Shown: positions 7,158 through 15,148, numbered from the stretch's first letter. The stretch is DNA of 19,089 nt from Firmicutes bacterium UBA6648 (GCA_002455605.1 DKLE01000045.1:1-19089), one strand, 5' to 3'. The notes: generated by a model from the sequence alone, not told the origin. Program-made: numbers and translations.

Positions 7158-7829
7158 ATGGTACTTTATCAACATAACGAAAATGCTAAATCTCAGAATT
7201 TACCCATTTCCAATAATCTTTTTTCCAAGCTTCAAAAGGATATCCTTCAAGGAAAAATGCGGGCAGGTGAAAAATTGACAGAACAAAGCATTTGCGATAA
7301 ATACAAGGTAAGCCGTACTCCTGTGAGAGAAGCCTTAAGGCAGCTGGAAATGGAGGGGCTCATTGAAACCATTCCCAATCGTGGAGCTTTTGTAATAGGT
7401 TTTTCCTCTCAGGATATGGCAGATATGTATGAGCTTCGTAAGGCTTATGAAGTCCAAGCTGTGAAATGGGCCATTGAGCGCATTACTGATGAAGAAATGG
7501 AAGATCTGGAAGAAACTTTTGAATTCATGGAGTTCTATACACAGAAAAATGATATTGATAAGATGTTAAATATTAACACAGGCTTTCATCAATTAATCTA
7601 CACAGCTTCTCACAATAGAATGCTGCAGCATGTGCTTTCTTCTTATCAAATCTATATCAAGCACAGCAGAAAACCTGTACCTTACCCGGACAATTATCTG
7701 GCAGAGGTTTTAGAAGAACACCGGGCAATATTTGAAGCCTTTAAAAATAAAGACGTAGAAGCAGGTGCTTTAGCCATGAAGGTTCATATGGAAAGTTCCA
7801 TGTCCCGTTCAAAGTTAATGTCAAAATAA
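7158..7829 (+). CDS. GntR-family (FadR/FCD) transcriptional regulator
   Basis: The 223-residue protein has an N-terminal winged helix (about 20-80) with the GntR signature SRTPVREALRQLEMEGLIE (52-70), then an all-helical FCD ligand domain (about 86-215). FCD metal-site histidines are visible at H144 (GFHQL), H188 (EEHRA) and H210 (KVHME). The usual aspartate four residues before the first histidine is N140 here, which may still bind metal. FCD proteins sense small carboxylic acids, so a citrate-cycle acid is a reasonable but unproven ligand. The gene lies 43 nt after isocitrate dehydrogenase behind a strong site (AGGAGGAG), probably in the same transcript. The repeats at 4003-4030 are its most likely target. 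Confidence 0.9.
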   Translation: MVLYQHNENAKSQNLPISNNLFSKLQKDILQGKMRAGEKLTEQSICDKYKVSRTPVREALRQLEMEGLIETIPNRGAFVIGFSSQDMADMYELRKAYEVQAVKWAIERITDEEMEDLEETFEFMEFYTQKNDIDKMLNINTGFHQLIYTASHNRMLQHVLSSYQIYIKHSRKPVPYPDNYLAEVLEEHRAIFEAFKNKDVEAGALAMKVHMESSMSRSKLMSK

Positions 7830-7838
7830 TGTATAGCT

Positions 7839-7883
7839 TTAACACGTAACAACCAAAATATATAAATAACACACCAGTTATTT
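7839..7883 (+). promoter_or_regulatory. Internal promoter of gap with overlapping palindrome
   Basis: TTAACA (7839-7844), a 16-nt spacer and TATAAA (7861-7866) match the vegetative consensus at 5 of 6 positions each. A perfect inverted repeat, AAATAAC (7864-7870) facing GTTATTT (7877-7883) across 6 nt, overlaps the -10 box and is centred near the expected start. This suggests gap can be transcribed apart from the acn operon, under its own regulator. The arms do not resemble the ATTGTAT repeats of the acn promoter. Confidence 0.5.
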
Positions 7884-7908
7884 CAAAATAAGAGGAGGTA
7901 CATGCAAT

Positions 7909-8928
7909 ATGAAAAAAAAGATTGCGATTAATGGATTTGGTAGAATTGGAAGGCTGACCTTCAGACACATTTTTGATGATGAAAATTTTGAGGTTGTCGC
8001 TATCAACGACTTAAGCAAACCGGAGATGCTGGCTTATTTGCTTAAACACGACAGTGTACAGGGACAATATACAAAATATTCCATAGAGAGTGATGACAAT
8101 TCAATAACTGTAGGCGGTAAAAAAATTCAAATTTATAAAGAACCTGATCCATCTAATTTACCTTGGAAGGCTCTGGACGTAGATATCGTTCTGGAATGTA
8201 CCGGTTTCTTTGCTTCAAAGCAAAAATCTCAGGCCCATATAGATGCAGGTGCAAAAAAAGTCTTGATATCTGCTCCTGCCGGAAATGATCTTCCTACTAT
8301 TGTTTACGGTGTAAATGAGCATACATTAACCAAAGAAGATAATATTATTTCTGCTGCTTCATGTACAACAAACTGCCTGGCTCCAATGGCAAAGGCTCTC
8401 AATGACTACAGAGAAATACGTACCGGTTTCATGACAACTATACACGCTTATACGGGGGATCAAATGATACTTGACGGACCTCACAGAAAGAATGATTTCA
8501 GACGGGCAAGAGCCGGTGCCATTAACATTGTTCCAAACAGCACCGGTGCTGCTAAAGCTATTGGACTTGTCATTCCTGAGCTTGAGGGAAAACTCATTGG
8601 TTCAGCTCAGAGAGTGCCCGTAGCAAGCGGTTCCATCACTATTCTTGATGCGGTTTTAAAAGATTCTTCCGAAACGGTATCACTGGAAGGTGTTCATGAA
8701 GCGATGAAAAAAGCTGCTAATGAATCCTTTGGCTACACAGAAGAAGAACTGGTATCCACTGATATCATCGGTATGGAATATGGCTCCCTCTTCGATGCCA
8801 CCCAAACCTTAGTTGCACGAAGCGGAACAGGAGTCTTTGAGGTTCGGGTTGTTGCATGGTACGACAATGAATGCAGCTACGTCTGCCAGCTGATACGAAC
8901 ATTAAAACTCTTAAACACTTTGATATAA
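7909..8928 (+). CDS. gap: Glyceraldehyde-3-phosphate dehydrogenase, NAD-type
   Basis: This cytoplasmic enzyme oxidises and phosphorylates glyceraldehyde 3-phosphate to 1,3-bisphosphoglycerate. The 339-residue length is normal. The NAD fold begins with INGFGRIGR (7-15), D34 in AIND favours NAD over NADP, the catalytic cysteine is C152 in SAASCTTNCLAP, and its partner histidine is H179 (TTIHAYTGDQ). The phosphate-site segment NIVPNSTGAAKA (206-217) and the C-terminal WYDNECSY (317-324) are intact. A GGAGG site (7894-7898) precedes the ATG by 10 nt. It is odd that gap stands next to citrate-cycle genes with no cggR, pgk or tpi. It may be a second gap copy or have a biosynthetic role. Transcription probably ends at the hairpin at 8948. 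Confidence 0.96.
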   Translation: MKKKIAINGFGRIGRLTFRHIFDDENFEVVAINDLSKPEMLAYLLKHDSVQGQYTKYSIESDDNSITVGGKKIQIYKEPDPSNLPWKALDVDIVLECTGFFASKQKSQAHIDAGAKKVLISAPAGNDLPTIVYGVNEHTLTKEDNIISAASCTTNCLAPMAKALNDYREIRTGFMTTIHAYTGDQMILDGPHRKNDFRRARAGAINIVPNSTGAAKAIGLVIPELEGKLIGSAQRVPVASGSITILDAVLKDSSETVSLEGVHEAMKKAANESFGYTEEELVSTDIIGMEYGSLFDATQTLVARSGTGVFEVRVVAWYDNECSYVCQLIRTLKLLNTLI

Positions 8929-8947
8929 GAATTCAGAATATCTTTAG

Positions 8948-8985
8948 CCAGTGTAATATTTCATATTGCACTGGTTTTTATTTTA
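8948..8985 (+). terminator. Rho-independent terminator after gap
   Basis: A 12-bp stem (8948-8959 with 8963-8974, one G/T wobble) with a TTC loop is followed directly by TTTTTATTTTATTTT. It starts 20 nt after the gap stop codon and separates the acn-gap cluster from the his operon. Confidence 0.92.
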
Positions 8986-9020
8986 TTTTGAAAAAATTTT
9001 ACATTTTTTTATTTTACCTA

Positions 9021-9049
9021 TTTACTTTATTGCATTAACGTAGTATATT
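9021..9049 (+). promoter_or_regulatory. Candidate promoter of the his operon
   Basis: TTTACT (9021-9026), a 17-nt spacer and TATATT (9044-9049) match the sigma-70/sigma-A consensus at 4 and 5 of 6 positions. The expected start near 9056 leaves a leader of only about 38 nt, so no T-box, riboswitch or leader-peptide attenuator can fit. The hexamer TAGTAT occurs twice, 8 bp apart (9041-9046 and 9049-9054), across the -10 box and could be part of an operator. Confidence 0.5.
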
Positions 9050-9056
9050 AGTATCA

Positions 9057-9072
9057 CGATGAATCGATGAAT
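9057..9072 (+). repeat. Tandem CGATGAAT repeat in the his leader
   Basis: CGATGAAT is repeated exactly twice, head to tail. The first copy contains an ATG that opens a three-codon frame (MNR, stop at 9068-9070) overlapping the ATG of the second copy. No ribosome-binding site precedes either ATG, so translation is doubtful; chance duplication is the simplest explanation. Confidence 0.4.
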
Positions 9073-9093
9073 GTGCAGATATGGAGATATACG

Positions 9094-10218
9094 ATGAAAA
9101 ATTTATCAGACGTTTTGACGGAAGAAGAAAAAGCTACTTTAAAATTGCGCACCCTTTATCAAGGCTACGGGTACAGCCAATTCAACATGAGCAAATTTGA
9201 AGAATACGATTTATATGTGCGTAACAAAGATTTTTTAGCCAGTGACAATGTTATCACGTTTACGGATACTAACGGAAAACTCATGGCCTTGAAACCGGAC
9301 GTAACTCTTTCCATTATAAAAAATTCAAAGGATACAGATGATAGCCTGCAAAAGCTTTATTATATTGAAAATATTTACCGTGTTTCAAAAGAAACTCATA
9401 CTTATAAAGAAATTCTTCAAACCGGTTTGGAATGTATCGGAAAAATTGATTGCTACCATATGAGTGAAGTGATTATGCTGGCCTGTAAAAGTCTTCAGTC
9501 CATCAGCAATTCTTACCTTCTGGATATTTCTCATATGGGTATTATTACTGTATTAATTGAAGAGCTTAACTTGTCTTCCCATGAAAAAAAATTAATTTTG
9601 AAATACATCGGGGAAAGAAATTTAGACGGGATTAAGAAAGCATGTGATGCTCACAGCGGAAATAAAGCAATCTGTAAAGTGTTAATTACAGTACTTTCTT
9701 CCTACGGCCCCATGGATACAGTAATACCTGTTCTTACAGAGCTCTGCATTAATGGCACCATGAAATTGTACATAAAAGAACTGGAAGAAATTTTCGAAAT
9801 TTTAAAAGAAAACCATTTAAAAAATATTCAATTGGATTTTTCTATTGTAAACGGCATGAATTACTATAGCGGTATTGTTTTTCAGGGATTCATCTCTGGA
9901 ATCCCGTCAGCCTTTCTTTCCGGCGGCCGTTATGACAAGCTTATGCAAAAAATGGGCAAAGGTTCAGGTGCTATCGGTTTTGCGGTCTATTTGGATCTTA
10001 TTCAGCACTTAAGCCCGCCTCCAAAAGCCTACGATGTAGATGCACTGCTGCTCTACGATGAAAATTCTGATCCCAAGCAGCTTACAAAAGCTGTTCAGGA
10101 ATGGAATGGCACCGGACAAAGCATACAGGTCCAGCCCACTGTCCCCAAAGGGCTGAAATATAAGAAATTACTTCAAATAAAAGATGGGAGGCTTGAGATT
10201 GTTGATTCCGATGATTAA
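9094..10218 (+). CDS. hisZ: ATP phosphoribosyltransferase regulatory subunit
   Basis: HisZ is a histidyl-tRNA-synthetase-like protein without aminoacylation activity. It joins the short HisG to form the active, histidine-inhibited ATP phosphoribosyltransferase. The 374-residue protein lacks the anticodon-binding part of a true synthetase. It keeps class II synthetase traces: LMALKPDVTLSI (63-74), the motif-2-like YRVSKETHTYKEILQTGLECIG (95-116) and the GGRYDKL loop before a degenerate motif 3 (GAIGFAVYLD), which lacks the catalytic arginine. I prefer the ATG at 9094, 7 nt after GGAG (9083-9086), over the ATG at 9067, which has no ribosome-binding site. It leads the his operon and overlaps hisG by up to 20 nt, as expected for partners of one complex. 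Confidence 0.92.
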   Translation: MKNLSDVLTEEEKATLKLRTLYQGYGYSQFNMSKFEEYDLYVRNKDFLASDNVITFTDTNGKLMALKPDVTLSIIKNSKDTDDSLQKLYYIENIYRVSKETHTYKEILQTGLECIGKIDCYHMSEVIMLACKSLQSISNSYLLDISHMGIITVLIEELNLSSHEKKLILKYIGERNLDGIKKACDAHSGNKAICKVLITVLSSYGPMDTVIPVLTELCINGTMKLYIKELEEIFEILKENHLKNIQLDFSIVNGMNYYSGIVFQGFISGIPSAFLSGGRYDKLMQKMGKGSGAIGFAVYLDLIQHLSPPPKAYDVDALLLYDENSDPKQLTKAVQEWNGTGQSIQVQPTVPKGLKYKKLLQIKDGRLEIVDSDD

Positions 10219-10840
10219 TGTAGCATTACCGAAAGGCCGATTAGGTGATAAGGTATATAAAATGTTTGAGGCTGCCGGATACCCCTGCCCTTCTATGGAT
10301 GACAATAACAGGAAACTGATTTTTGAAAACCAAGGAGCCGGAGTGCGTTATTTTTGGGTAAAGCCCTCCGATGTATCCATTTATGTAGAAAGAGGAGCTG
10401 CAGACATCGGTGTCGCAGGAAAAGATATCCTCATGGAATACTGTCCCGACGTATATGAACTGCTTGATTTAAATGTGGGAAAATGCCGCATGGCTGTCGC
10501 CGGAAAAAAAGACTTCAAAGATAATTCAACAAAGACCCTTCGGGTAGCCACCAAATTTAAAAATATAGCCCGAGAATATTATAGCAGGCAATGTAGAGAT
10601 ATTGATATTATCAAGCTTAACGGCTCCATTGAATTGGCACCTATTTTAAATCTGTCAGATGTTATCGTAGATATTGTAGAGACAGGAACTACTTTAAACG
10701 AAAATGATTTACAGGCATTTGAGACGATTTTCCCCATAAGCGCCCGGTTGATTTCCAACAAAGCCAGCTTTAAATTCAAGAGCAGGCAAATTGAGTCTCT
10801 TTGCAGTCAATTAAAATTGCAATGTCCCACTACTGAATAA
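10199..10840 (+). CDS. hisG: ATP phosphoribosyltransferase, short catalytic form
   Basis: It catalyses the first step of histidine synthesis, joining ATP and PRPP. The protein has about 209-213 residues, the short form without the C-terminal regulatory domain, matching the presence of hisZ. Counting from the ATG at 10211, NVALPKGRL is at 3-11 and the PRPP-binding loop DIVETGTTL at 154-162. The start is uncertain. The only good ribosome-binding site, GGGAGG (10186-10191), is 19 nt before that ATG but 7 nt before TTG 10199 and 10 nt before TTG 10202, so a TTG start adding three or four residues is likely. It overlaps hisZ (stop at 10218) and lies 12 nt before hisD. Confidence 0.93.
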   Translation: MLIPMINVALPKGRLGDKVYKMFEAAGYPCPSMDDNNRKLIFENQGAGVRYFWVKPSDVSIYVERGAADIGVAGKDILMEYCPDVYELLDLNVGKCRMAVAGKKDFKDNSTKTLRVATKFKNIAREYYSRQCRDIDIIKLNGSIELAPILNLSDVIVDIVETGTTLNENDLQAFETIFPISARLISNKASFKFKSRQIESLCSQLKLQCPTTE

Positions 10841-10852
10841 GGAGATAATTGA

Positions 10853-12124
10853 ATGATTAAAATTTTAAACTACAATGATATGGATAAGGAAACTATTTTT
10901 TGTAGGGGCACTGATTCTTCTGGAGTAGGGCCTCTTGTTTCAGAAATATTAAAAAATGTGAAAGAAAAAAAAGATTCTGCACTTCTCTCTTATTGCATGC
11001 AATTCGACGGTGCAGCTCCGGAAAATTTAGAGGTTACTGATACCGAAATCCGAGAGGGTTTTGCCTCGGTAGATCAAAGATTCATTGATATCTTAAAAAA
11101 GGCAGCTGAAAATATTACAGCTTTTCACAGGCACCAAATACGCAGCAGCTTTATGCTCAACGAAAATAACGGAATTATTATCGGCCAGAAAATTGTGCCC
11201 CTTGATAAAGTCGGCGTATATGTTCCGGGAGGTACAGCTTCCTACCCTTCTTCTGTTCTGATGAACTGCATACCTGCCAAGCTGGCCGGTGTAAATGAAA
11301 TCATTATGGTGACACCCGTTAAAAATGGTACTGTCAGTCCTGCTATTATAGCTGCCGCTAAAATTGCCGGCGTAGACAGAATTTTTAAAGTGGGAGGTGC
11401 TCAAGCTGTTGCCGCTTTGGCATATGGTACGGAAACCATCCCCAAGGTAGATAAGATTGTAGGCCCGGGCAATGCTTTCGTTGCAGAAGCTAAAAAGCAG
11501 GTCTTTGGTACCGTGGATATTGATATGATCGCCGGACCAAGTGAAATCTTGGTTATAGCCGACAAAACCTGCAATCCCAAATATGTGGCTGCGGATATGC
11601 TTTCTCAGGCGGAGCATGACAAAATGGCCAGTGCCGTTTTAGTCACTGACAGCAAAGAGCTGGCTTCTGCGGTAAGTATTGAACTGGAAAATCAGCTTTC
11701 ACTCCTTCCCCGAAAAGAAATCGCCCGTTATTCCATTGAAAACAACGGTAAAATTATTGTAACGGATAATATCCGGACAGCTCTTAAAATTGCCAATGAC
11801 ATTGCTCCTGAACACCTAGAGCTTTGTGTGGATAATCCTTTTGATTACCTGGACAGTATACGCAATGCCGGCTCCGTATTTCTGGGAAAAAATTGTCCCG
11901 AAGCTTTGGGTGATTATTTTGCAGGACCGAATCACACTCTTCCTACTAACGGTACAGCAAAATTTTCAAGTCCTCTTTCTGTGGACGATTTTGTAAAAAA
12001 ATATCAGTATACCTACTATACCGAAGCTGCCCTTTCCAAGGCAGCAGAAGATATTGCCTATTTTGCGGAAAAAGAGGGTCTCTCAGCACATTCGAAAAGT
12101 GTTACAGTCCGATTTGAAGGATAA
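10853..12124 (+). CDS. hisD: Histidinol dehydrogenase
   Basis: This Zn-dependent, NAD-dependent enzyme carries out the last two oxidations, from L-histidinol to L-histidine. The 423-residue protein is full length. The zinc ligands are visible as Q252 and H255 (SQAEHD), D354 (GDYFAGPNH) and H413 (SAHSKSV). The catalytic pair is E320-H321 (APEHLE) and the substrate-binding H361 lies in GPNHTLPT. NAD-binding segments PGGTASYPSS (125-134) and GPGNAFVAEAKK (204-215) are intact. The ATG follows AAGGAG with a short gap and lies 12 nt after hisG. The next gene, hisC, begins 12 nt downstream. Confidence 0.97.
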   Translation: MIKILNYNDMDKETIFCRGTDSSGVGPLVSEILKNVKEKKDSALLSYCMQFDGAAPENLEVTDTEIREGFASVDQRFIDILKKAAENITAFHRHQIRSSFMLNENNGIIIGQKIVPLDKVGVYVPGGTASYPSSVLMNCIPAKLAGVNEIIMVTPVKNGTVSPAIIAAAKIAGVDRIFKVGGAQAVAALAYGTETIPKVDKIVGPGNAFVAEAKKQVFGTVDIDMIAGPSEILVIADKTCNPKYVAADMLSQAEHDKMASAVLVTDSKELASAVSIELENQLSLLPRKEIARYSIENNGKIIVTDNIRTALKIANDIAPEHLELCVDNPFDYLDSIRNAGSVFLGKNCPEALGDYFAGPNHTLPTNGTAKFSSPLSVDDFVKKYQYTYYTEAALSKAAEDIAYFAEKEGLSAHSKSVTVRFEG

Positions 12125-12136
12125 GGATGTGATGGG

Positions 12137-13219
12137 ATGAGTAAATTCTTAAATGAAAAATATCAGCGGCTGAAAACTTATACTCCAGGGGAACAGCCCC
12201 AGGACATGAAATATATCAAGCTGAATACCAACGAATCTCCCTATCCTCCGGCTCCTAGTGTTCTAAGTTCAATAAATGGGGAAGAAATAAAAAATCTCCG
12301 CCTATACTCAGATCCTCAATGTAAAAGCTTAAGAGAAAAGATTGCCCTACTGTATGGAGTCTCTGCTCAGCAGGTATATCTGTCAAACGGCTCCGATGAT
12401 ATTCTGAATTTTGCATTTATGGCCTTTTCGGGAAATTCAATACAGGCGGCTTTTCCTGATATCAGCTATGGTTTTTATAAGGTCTTTGCTGAACTGCACG
12501 GAATCAGTTATACAGAAATTCCTTTAAGCGGTGATTTTTCAATTAATTATAGAGATTATTGCCATATAAATCAATTTATTGTTATAGCGAATCCCAACGC
12601 GCCTACGGGTTTAACCTTAACTGTTTCCCAGATTGAAGAAATCGTCCGAACCAACCCTAGCCACGTGGTAGTTATCGACGAGGCCTATGTGGATTTCGGG
12701 GCCGAATCCTGCTATCCCCTTATTCACCGCTATGAAAATCTTCTGGTGGTTCAAACCTTTTCCAAATCCCGATCAATGGCGGGAGGCCGTTTAGGATTTG
12801 CCCTGGGTTCCCAAGCGCTGATTGAAGATCTGGAAAAACTTAAATACGCCACAAACCCCTATAATGTCAACCGAATGACCCTTATAGCAGGAGCAGCTAC
12901 AATCGAGGCAAATGACTATTATATGGATAAATGTAAAGAAATTGCGTGTACCCGAAATTATACCCAGGAAGCATTAAAAAAGATGGGGTTTGATGTCCTT
13001 CCCTCCAAAGCAAACTTCATTTTTGCTAAATCTCCTCATCTCAGCGGTAAAGTAATATATGATGCTTTGAAAGAAAAGGGCATTCTAATCCGCCATTTTC
13101 CTTCTCCCCGTATTTCAGACTATAACCGTATCACTATTGGTACAAGGAATCAGATGGAAATTCTCCTTCATCAATTAAAAATCATAATCAATGAAAGGCA
13201 GTCAAATGAGAACAAGTGA
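12137..13219 (+). CDS. hisC: Histidinol-phosphate aminotransferase
   Basis: This fold-type I PLP enzyme converts imidazole acetol phosphate and glutamate to histidinol phosphate. In the 360-residue protein the PLP lysine is K210 (TFSKSRSMAGGRLG). Other cofactor and substrate contacts are N154 (NPNAPTG, 152-158), D181 and Y184 (DEAYVD), R218 and R331 (NRITIGT). It begins 12 nt after hisD and its last 14 bp overlap the start of hisB, which implies translational coupling. Aromatic transamination by HisC homologues occurs in some Firmicutes, but the operon makes histidine the main job. Confidence 0.95.
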   Translation: MSKFLNEKYQRLKTYTPGEQPQDMKYIKLNTNESPYPPAPSVLSSINGEEIKNLRLYSDPQCKSLREKIALLYGVSAQQVYLSNGSDDILNFAFMAFSGNSIQAAFPDISYGFYKVFAELHGISYTEIPLSGDFSINYRDYCHINQFIVIANPNAPTGLTLTVSQIEEIVRTNPSHVVVIDEAYVDFGAESCYPLIHRYENLLVVQTFSKSRSMAGGRLGFALGSQALIEDLEKLKYATNPYNVNRMTLIAGAATIEANDYYMDKCKEIACTRNYTQEALKKMGFDVLPSKANFIFAKSPHLSGKVIYDALKEKGILIRHFPSPRISDYNRITIGTRNQMEILLHQLKIIINERQSNENK

Positions 13220-13796
13220 AATTAATCGAAAAACAAATGAAACAGATATTCAGCTTAAATTGAATATAGACGGCACCGGAAAAAGTGATATTACTACCGG
13301 CTGCGGCTTCTTGGATCATATGCTTATACTCTTTGCCCGTCATGGAAATTTTGACCTAGCTGTCAGCTGTACGGGGGATACCTTTATTGATGATCATCAT
13401 ACGGTAGAGGATATTGGGATTTGTCTTGGCGATGCCTTTTCTCAGGCTCTTGGGGATATGCGAGGAGTAACCCGATATGGAGACATTATTCTTCCTATGG
13501 ATGAGGCACTTATCCTCTGTGCTGTTGATCTGTCTGGAAGAAGCTTTCTTTCTTATGATCTTCAAATCCCTGCACAAAAAGTGGGTACATTTGATACGGA
13601 GCTGATAGAAGAATTTTTCTCCGCATTCACTCGAAAAGGCAATTTAACCTTACATATTCGGCAGATATCCGGACAGAATTCCCACCATATTCTTGAAGGA
13701 ACCTTTAAGGCCTTTGCACGCTCACTCTCACAAGCCATAAAAATTAATGAAAAGAGAAAAGACCACATTCCGTCTACAAAAGGAGTTTTAGTATGA
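13206..13796 (+). CDS. hisB: Imidazoleglycerol-phosphate dehydratase (monofunctional)
   Basis: This manganese enzyme dehydrates imidazole glycerol phosphate to imidazole acetol phosphate. The 196-residue protein holds only the dehydratase domain; the N-terminal phosphatase part of the enterobacterial fusion is absent. Metal and active-site motifs are GFLDHML (34-40), DDHHTVED (62-69) and SHHILEGTFKAFARSL (159-174), ending in the usual STKGVL. I chose the ATG at 13206 because AAAGG (13194-13198) lies 7 nt before it; an ATG at 13191 has no site and would only add five residues. It overlaps hisC by 14 bp and hisH by 4 bp (ATGA). Confidence 0.96.
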   Translation: MRTSEINRKTNETDIQLKLNIDGTGKSDITTGCGFLDHMLILFARHGNFDLAVSCTGDTFIDDHHTVEDIGICLGDAFSQALGDMRGVTRYGDIILPMDEALILCAVDLSGRSFLSYDLQIPAQKVGTFDTELIEEFFSAFTRKGNLTLHIRQISGQNSHHILEGTFKAFARSLSQAIKINEKRKDHIPSTKGVLV

Positions 13797-14422
13797 TAAC
13801 AATTATAGACTATGGGGTTGGTAACCTTTTTTCTCTGCAAAGCTCTTTTGAAGCTATTGGAAAAGAAGTTATCATAAGCGGCAATCAGAAAGACATACAA
13901 CAATCGGATAAAATTATTTTACCCGGGGTGGGAGCTTTCTGCGATGCCGCAGAGAAATTAAAGAAAAGTAAGCTGGACACAGTCATAAGAGAAGAAGTAA
14001 AAAACGGTAAGCCTCTTCTGGGTATCTGCCTGGGAATGCAGCTTCTTTTCGAAAAAAGCTATGAGTATGGAGAACATTTAGGCCTGGGACTCCTTCAAGG
14101 CAAGGTAAAGCCCATTGAGGATATCATTCCCAACGGTGTGAAAATTCCCCACATTGGCTGGAATGCCTTGCACTTTGCAGAAAATCAAGAAAAAAATCCA
14201 ATTTTTAAATACATAAACGAGAATGACTGCGTGTACTTTGTTCATTCCTACTACGCCGATGACTGTAAGGAATCTGTTATTGCTACCGCAGAATACGGAA
14301 ATGAATTAACAGCTGCTGTAGCCTGTGACAATGTATATGGCTGTCAATTTCATCCGGAAAAAAGCGGCGCGGTTGGCCTGAATATATTAAAAGCATTTTG
14401 TGAAATAGGAGATAAAACATGA
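13793..14422 (+). CDS. hisH: Imidazole glycerol phosphate synthase, glutaminase subunit
   Basis: This class I glutamine amidotransferase supplies ammonia through a tunnel to HisF. In the 209-residue protein the catalytic triad is C79 (GICLGMQLLF), H187 and E189 (CQFHPEKSG). The opening DYGVGNLFSL (6-15) and the oxyanion segment PGVGAF (44-49) are typical. The gene overlaps hisB and hisA by 4 bp each, a stop-start arrangement that favours balanced translation. Its partner hisF is separated only by hisA. Confidence 0.97.
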   Translation: MITIIDYGVGNLFSLQSSFEAIGKEVIISGNQKDIQQSDKIILPGVGAFCDAAEKLKKSKLDTVIREEVKNGKPLLGICLGMQLLFEKSYEYGEHLGLGLLQGKVKPIEDIIPNGVKIPHIGWNALHFAENQEKNPIFKYINENDCVYFVHSYYADDCKESVIATAEYGNELTAAVACDNVYGCQFHPEKSGAVGLNILKAFCEIGDKT

Positions 14423-15135
14423 ATATATACCCTGCTATCGACTTATACGAAGGAGCGGCTGTACGTTTGTTTCAAGGTAATTACAATCAGATGACTGTTT
14501 ATGCTGACAATCCGGTTCATACAGCAGCTGATTTCAAAGAACAAGGCAGTTCTTTTCTTCACTTGGTTGACTTAGAAGGCGCCAAAAAAGGTATTTCCTC
14601 CAATTTTAATACAATAAAGGATATTGTAGAGAAGGCTAATCTTTTTACTCAATTAGGCGGTGGTATCCGAGACATGGCAACAGTAGAAAAATATCTTTCC
14701 ATCGGTGTTAACCGCATCATCCTGGGTACATCGGCTATTACAGATAAATCTTTTCTTATGGATGCAGTAGAAAAATATGGAGATAGGATTGCCGTAGGAA
14801 TTGATATAAAAGATGAAAAAGTAGCTATAAAGGGTTGGACAGAGCTCTCGTCTCACAGTTGTGATGATTTCTGCAAAGAAATGCAGAATATAGGCATTAA
14901 AACTATAATTTGCACCGATATATCCAAGGACGGCGCTATGGAGGGAACCAATCTTAACTTATACAGGAAGCTCTCCAAAACCTATTCGGTGGATATCATT
15001 GCTTCCGGCGGAATTTCAAGCTTAGAAGATATTAAAGCGCTCACTGCCATGAAGCTTTCCGGTGCTATTGTGGGGAAAGCACTCTATACAGGGACCTTCA
15101 GCTTAGCCTCAGCCATTGAAACAGCAAAAGAATGA
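14419..15135 (+). CDS. hisA: ProFAR isomerase (HisA)
   Basis: This TIM-barrel enzyme carries out the Amadori isomerisation of ProFAR to PRFAR. The 238-residue length is typical. The general base and acid candidates are D8 (PAIDLYEG) and D129 (VGIDIKD). Phosphate-binding glycine turns are GGGIRD (80-85) and ASGGIS (195-200). A four-base ATGA overlap joins it to hisH, and hisF begins 13 nt downstream. The dual-substrate PriA form of actinobacteria is unlikely in this context. Confidence 0.96.
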   Translation: MNIYPAIDLYEGAAVRLFQGNYNQMTVYADNPVHTAADFKEQGSSFLHLVDLEGAKKGISSNFNTIKDIVEKANLFTQLGGGIRDMATVEKYLSIGVNRIILGTSAITDKSFLMDAVEKYGDRIAVGIDIKDEKVAIKGWTELSSHSCDDFCKEMQNIGIKTIICTDISKDGAMEGTNLNLYRKLSKTYSVDIIASGGISSLEDIKALTAMKLSGAIVGKALYTGTFSLASAIETAKE

Positions 15136-15148
15136 AAGGAGTAAGCCT

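Noticed and set aside
7902..7931. ATG opening a nine-codon frame just before gap
   Set aside because: It is only 3 nt after the GGAGG site, too close for normal initiation, and ends inside gap; the in-frame gap ATG at 7909 is better placed.
8986..9093. Possible T-box or his attenuator before hisZ
   Set aside because: There is no room for a T-box between the promoter and hisZ, no histidine-codon run and no alternative terminator hairpin.
11093..11617. Open frame of 174 codons antisense to hisD
   Set aside because: It lies wholly within an intact hisD gene, its product is rich in Cys, Asn and Tyr with no recognisable motif, and no ribosome-binding site stands out; it is a shadow of hisD codon usage.
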